Assembly: GCA_018712665.1 (NCBI GenBank)
Contig: DVGP01000200.1
Location: 1 to 5,380 of the forward strand
Length of the DNA stretch: 5,380 nt
Origin: Candidatus Pelethomonas intestinigallinarum
Lineage (GTDB): Bacteria > Bacillota > Clostridia > Oscillospirales > Oscillospiraceae
Direction of reading: 5' to 3'
The notes beneath the pieces are model-generated. The model was given only the letters and a program-made list of their open reading frames with translations, was not told the origin of the DNA and did no database searches. Shown piece after piece: positions 5,339 to 5,380 of the stretch. The position numbers and the translations under genes are program-made. The first letter of the stretch is position 1; each line of letters begins with the position of its first letter.

Positions 5339-5378
5339 TTTAAGGGGGAGGGTGTTTCGACTCCCCCTCCCCCTTAAA
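5339..5378 (+). terminator. 3' stem-loop IV: perfect 14-bp palindrome at window end
   Basis: TTTAAGGGGGAGGG (5339-5352) pairs perfectly with CCCTCCCCCTTAAA (5365-5378) around a 12-nt loop that itself contains GT-TTCG-AC. This is the strongest hairpin behind the topoisomerase gene and could terminate transcription from either side. The sequence beyond is not in the window, so a T-run on the plus strand cannot be checked; on the minus strand the stem is followed by AATGTCC. Confidence 0.55.
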
Positions 5379-5380
5379 AA

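Overview
The window looks like chromosomal DNA from a GC-rich member of the Clostridia, most likely Oscillospiraceae (Flavonifractor/Lawsonibacter/Intestinimonas-like). That assignment is inferred from strong GC bias at third codon positions, canonical AGGAGG-type ribosome binding sites, a zinc-type MetG with a C-terminal tRNA-binding domain, a DUF4352-like lipoprotein, and a second GyrB/ParE-type protein of a kind I associate with gut Clostridia. No search was possible, so the taxon is a judgement.

Layout. On the minus strand, reading from about 2820 down to 1: a promoter (2791-2820), a ~100-nt structured leader, metG (methionyl-tRNA synthetase, 2681-711), a hairpin 3' element (688-663), a second perfect palindrome (647-626), a 66-aa DUF4177-type protein (600-400), then a secreted lipoprotein (378 to 1) cut by the window edge. 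The last two genes are 21 nt apart and look like one operon. On the plus strand: a divergent intergenic region, then a 668-aa type IIA topoisomerase ATPase/Toprim subunit (3236-5242). It is followed by four consecutive stem-loops up to the end of the window.

The 554-nt region between the metG and topoisomerase start codons holds no credible gene but a great deal of structure: two tandem stem-loops in the metG leader, an 11-bp perfect hairpin, a GC-rich hairpin ending in six T's (terminator-like, plus strand), three same-orientation DnaA-box-like sites of which one is a perfect TTATCCACA, phased T-tracts, and a promoter for the topoisomerase gene.

The genes do not form one pathway. MetG charges tRNA-Met. 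The topoisomerase subunit would need a GyrA/ParC-type partner, which is not in the window. The two small minus-strand genes have unknown roles. The most interesting signals are non-coding: two related 3' hairpin elements, one behind metG and one behind the topoisomerase gene, whose stems differ by compensatory changes, and the DnaA-box cluster upstream of a topoisomerase gene. I found no CRISPR array, tRNA, rRNA, insertion sequence or clearly new multi-gene system.
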